Shown here one piece after another: positions 5,517 through 7,488 of a DNA stretch of 7,488 bases. Origin of the DNA: Nitrospinaceae bacterium (GTDB lineage Bacteria; Nitrospinota; Nitrospinia; Nitrospinales; VA-1); contig JAPYPM010000107.1 in assembly GCA_029937635.1 (NCBI GenBank), forward strand, positions 1-7,488, given 5' to 3'. The position numbers and the translations under genes are program-made. Position 1 is the first letter of the stretch, and each line of letters starts with the position of its first letter. Under the pieces are notes generated by a model. It was not told the DNA's origin and did no database searches. It worked only from the letters and a program-made list of their open reading frames with translations.

Positions 5517-7415
5517 ATGCCTAAACTATTACACAACGTACAGTTAAGTTTTAATTCGCTTTTAAAACCACGTCTCATATTAGCGGTGTCTTTCATAATT
5601 ATTACTCTTGCTGGCTGTAAGACATTAAGTTTATCCTCTGATAAGAGCGAACTACCCTCTGGCAACATGTCGTCAACGTTATTCGACTCGATCCCAATAG
5701 AAAAAAATAATACAGAAATAAGACACCTTGTTTCAGATGCTATTAAATCACTAGAGACGAATGAACTCGCCCTTGCATCCCAAAAAATAAATCAAGCTCT
5801 AAAACTCGATGTTTCAAATTCAAATATTCAATTCTTAAATGGCCTGATATACTCATACCAAGCTAAATTAAGTGATCTAGAAAAATCTGAACTCGCCGTC
5901 CAAGGTTTTAATTTATCTCGCCAATTTGATCCGAATAATTGGATAACAGCCTATCATCAAGGTTTATTAAACTTAGATCGCCGTAAGTTTAATTTAGCTC
6001 AAAAATATTTTGCTGAAGCAGCTTTGCTAAACGATAATTACCCCGGTACATTCTATCACTTGGCTGCCGCGTCTTATCATGCCCACGACCCAATTACGGC
6101 CGCTGGCGCATTAAATAGACTACGAGAATTTAGTGTTTATAAAAAAGATCCCAGGGTCCTCCGCGCCTCGGCTCTAGTGATGGCAGCATTAAATAATTTT
6201 GGCGAGGCAAGAGAATTTAATAATCAATATAAAAAGATAGTCAGTCAGCCTAATAAACAAAAACAATTGGAAAGTCGCCTCGATGACTGGTCTGATTTCC
6301 ACAAATTAGGAACCCTCGCTCCCCCAAATATTATAGAAATAGCCTCAACAAACGAACCACTTCAAATCGCTCAACTAAATCTTAATAATGGCTCAAAAAA
6401 CCCGGAAAATCAGCCTAGTTCTAGCGAAAAAAAACCAAAAAAAGATAACGAGATGGTAATTGTTGATGTCGTAATAGTTAGAACGGAGGAGTATAGCACA
6501 ACGAGGAGAGGTGTTAACCTACTTAATAGTTTGAGCATACAATTTGGACAAAGTGAAAATCCAGGTTTTAAATACTCTCGCATTAGAGACCTGCCTGCCT
6601 CCAGCAGTGTAACCCGGACTATCGTCAGAAATATTGAAATACCGTCAATCACTTATTCTTTGAATATAGTAAACTCAAATACTAATAGGGGTGAAATATT
6701 AGCTAGACCATCGCTTACTGCTTTAAATGGTAAAGTCTCGAAATTCTTTTCTGGCATAAATATCAATGGAGTAGCCACAAGTTCGAGTGGCAGTGGAACA
6801 CCCGTTGAAGTAAAAAAAGATATTGGCGTCTCCATGGCAATATTACCGAAGCTATTAAAAAATGGGCGACTTATTTTAAAGGTTGTCGCTGAGCGTACTT
6901 TTTTGACTGCACAAAACACCACCTCCATAACAGTCTCTCAGCGAATAGACACATCAAAAACAAAAGTTAGTGCTACTGTGAATATGAAATTTGGAGAAAC
7001 TATAATTTTAAGTGGCTTAAGTGAGAAAGAAACCCAGTATTCTCGTGATGGAGTACCCGGTCTACAAGAAGTTCCCGTGTTACAATATGGGTTCTCCCGC
7101 GAAGATAACATAGATTTTCAAAAATCTGTTCTTATCTTATTAACGCCCAGACGCCCTGCCTACACTCACCAATCTACAAAGTCAAAATCCAACCCAGAGC
7201 AGTCTTCATCTAATATGAATATATTAAATGAGCTTCGATCACGGTATAGTGACTGGTTTCTCCCCTATCCAAATTGGGCTTCCGTGTTTAATCAGATGCA
7301 AAAGAATAGTCTGTATCGAGAATTTCGAACTGGCGATGTTGAGCTCGAAAATTGGGAAAATGATCGTATGCGCTCTAACCGAATTAAAAGAATTCTTGAT
7401 TTTATCTATTTTTAA
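5517..7415 (+). CDS. TPR-containing lipoprotein secretin (liposecretin), second paralog
   Basis: This is the tandem paralog of the preceding gene, with the same architecture. It has a lipoprotein signal with an ideal lipobox L31-A32-G33-C34. Lys at +2 is compatible with outer-membrane sorting under the E. coli rule. TPR-like repeats cover ~65-240 (shared QFLNG, QFDPxNW, DPxTAAGAL). A linker at ~262-311 ends in KKPKKD and lacks the acidic tract. The secretin core is ~312-546: EMVIVDVVIVRTEE (312-325), EILARPSLTALNG (393-405), DIGVSMAILP (435-444), FGETIILSGL (492-501), VPGLQEVPVLQYGF (513-526) and ILLTPR (540-545). The C-terminal module at 570-614 is the best-conserved part, 36 of 45 residues identical to the paralog. 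ATG 5517 has only a weak GAG site 6 bp upstream, and the 24-bp gap suggests co-transcription. No N0/N1 domains are visible. A mixed channel with its partner is possible but unproven. Confidence 0.88.
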   Translation: MPKLLHNVQLSFNSLLKPRLILAVSFIIITLAGCKTLSLSSDKSELPSGNMSSTLFDSIPIEKNNTEIRHLVSDAIKSLETNELALASQKINQALKLDVSNSNIQFLNGLIYSYQAKLSDLEKSELAVQGFNLSRQFDPNNWITAYHQGLLNLDRRKFNLAQKYFAEAALLNDNYPGTFYHLAAASYHAHDPITAAGALNRLREFSVYKKDPRVLRASALVMAALNNFGEAREFNNQYKKIVSQPNKQKQLESRLDDWSDFHKLGTLAPPNIIEIASTNEPLQIAQLNLNNGSKNPENQPSSSEKKPKKDNEMVIVDVVIVRTEEYSTTRRGVNLLNSLSIQFGQSENPGFKYSRIRDLPASSSVTRTIVRNIEIPSITYSLNIVNSNTNRGEILARPSLTALNGKVSKFFSGININGVATSSSGSGTPVEVKKDIGVSMAILPKLLKNGRLILKVVAERTFLTAQNTTSITVSQRIDTSKTKVSATVNMKFGETIILSGLSEKETQYSRDGVPGLQEVPVLQYGFSREDNIDFQKSVLILLTPRRPAYTHQSTKSKSNPEQSSSNMNILNELRSRYSDWFLPYPNWASVFNQMQKNSLYREFRTGDVELENWENDRMRSNRIKRILDFIYF

Positions 7416-7488
7416 ATAGCAATTGCACTAGAACTCCTCTTGAAATCACGTTGCTGTCTTTTCAATGAAGGGCACTGTCAGAGGAAAA

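Noticed and set aside
6410..6928. Minus-strand frames inside the second liposecretin gene, and the plus-strand frame at 7228-7419
   Set aside because: They overlap the conserved secretin core or C-terminal module in the wrong frame and lack ribosome sites.
7435..7485. Possible terminator or small RNA after the second liposecretin (TCCTCT pairing with AGAGGA, inner TGAAA with TTTCA)
   Set aside because: The stems are short with large interior loops, no T-run is visible, and the window ends within it.

Overview
The window comes from an A+T-rich, diderm (Gram-negative-type) bacterium. Two predicted lipoproteins carry outer-membrane secretin domains, a third protein has a Sec signal peptide, and the leading tRNA encodes its own CCA end. 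That suggests a proteobacterium-like organism, but nothing seen here fixes the lineage.

Layout. Bases 1-55 are the 3' part of a tRNA-Phe(GAA) gene. Bases 56-495 hold no convincing gene. This stretch is visibly richer in G+C than the genes that follow and carries tRNA debris: a damaged tRNA-Thr(UGU)-like sequence runs tail-to-tail into an antisense T-arm. Together with the flanking intact tRNA it looks like the edge of a variable island. On the minus strand, 2373-496 encodes an unrecognised 625-residue, lysine-rich exported protein built from two diverged copies of a ~230-residue unit, each with four cysteines at matching spacing. Its upstream region has three exact 10-bp tandem repeats and a small inverted repeat. 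Divergently, 2579-3271 encodes only the first ~210 residues of a SulP-type anion transporter and ends in an unrelated tail, so it is probably a non-functional relic.

The main content is a tandem pair of paralogous genes (3405-5492 and 5517-7415), 24 bp apart and probably co-transcribed. Both encode the same unusual architecture: lipoprotein signal, TPR-like helical repeats, a charged or low-complexity linker, a secretin core, and a strongly conserved ~45-residue C-terminal module. The ring-forming N0/N1-type domains usual in secretins are not visible and the TPR block takes their place. Both paralogs have glutamine at the two glycine positions of the VPxLGxIPxxGxLF secretin motif. Their linkers differ sharply, one extremely acidic and the other neutral to basic.

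Inference: the pair could form a self-piloting, possibly mixed outer-membrane channel, and the divergently placed exported repeat protein might be a partner or cargo. No ATPase, pilin or inner-membrane secretion component is present in the window, so the transported substrate is unknown.
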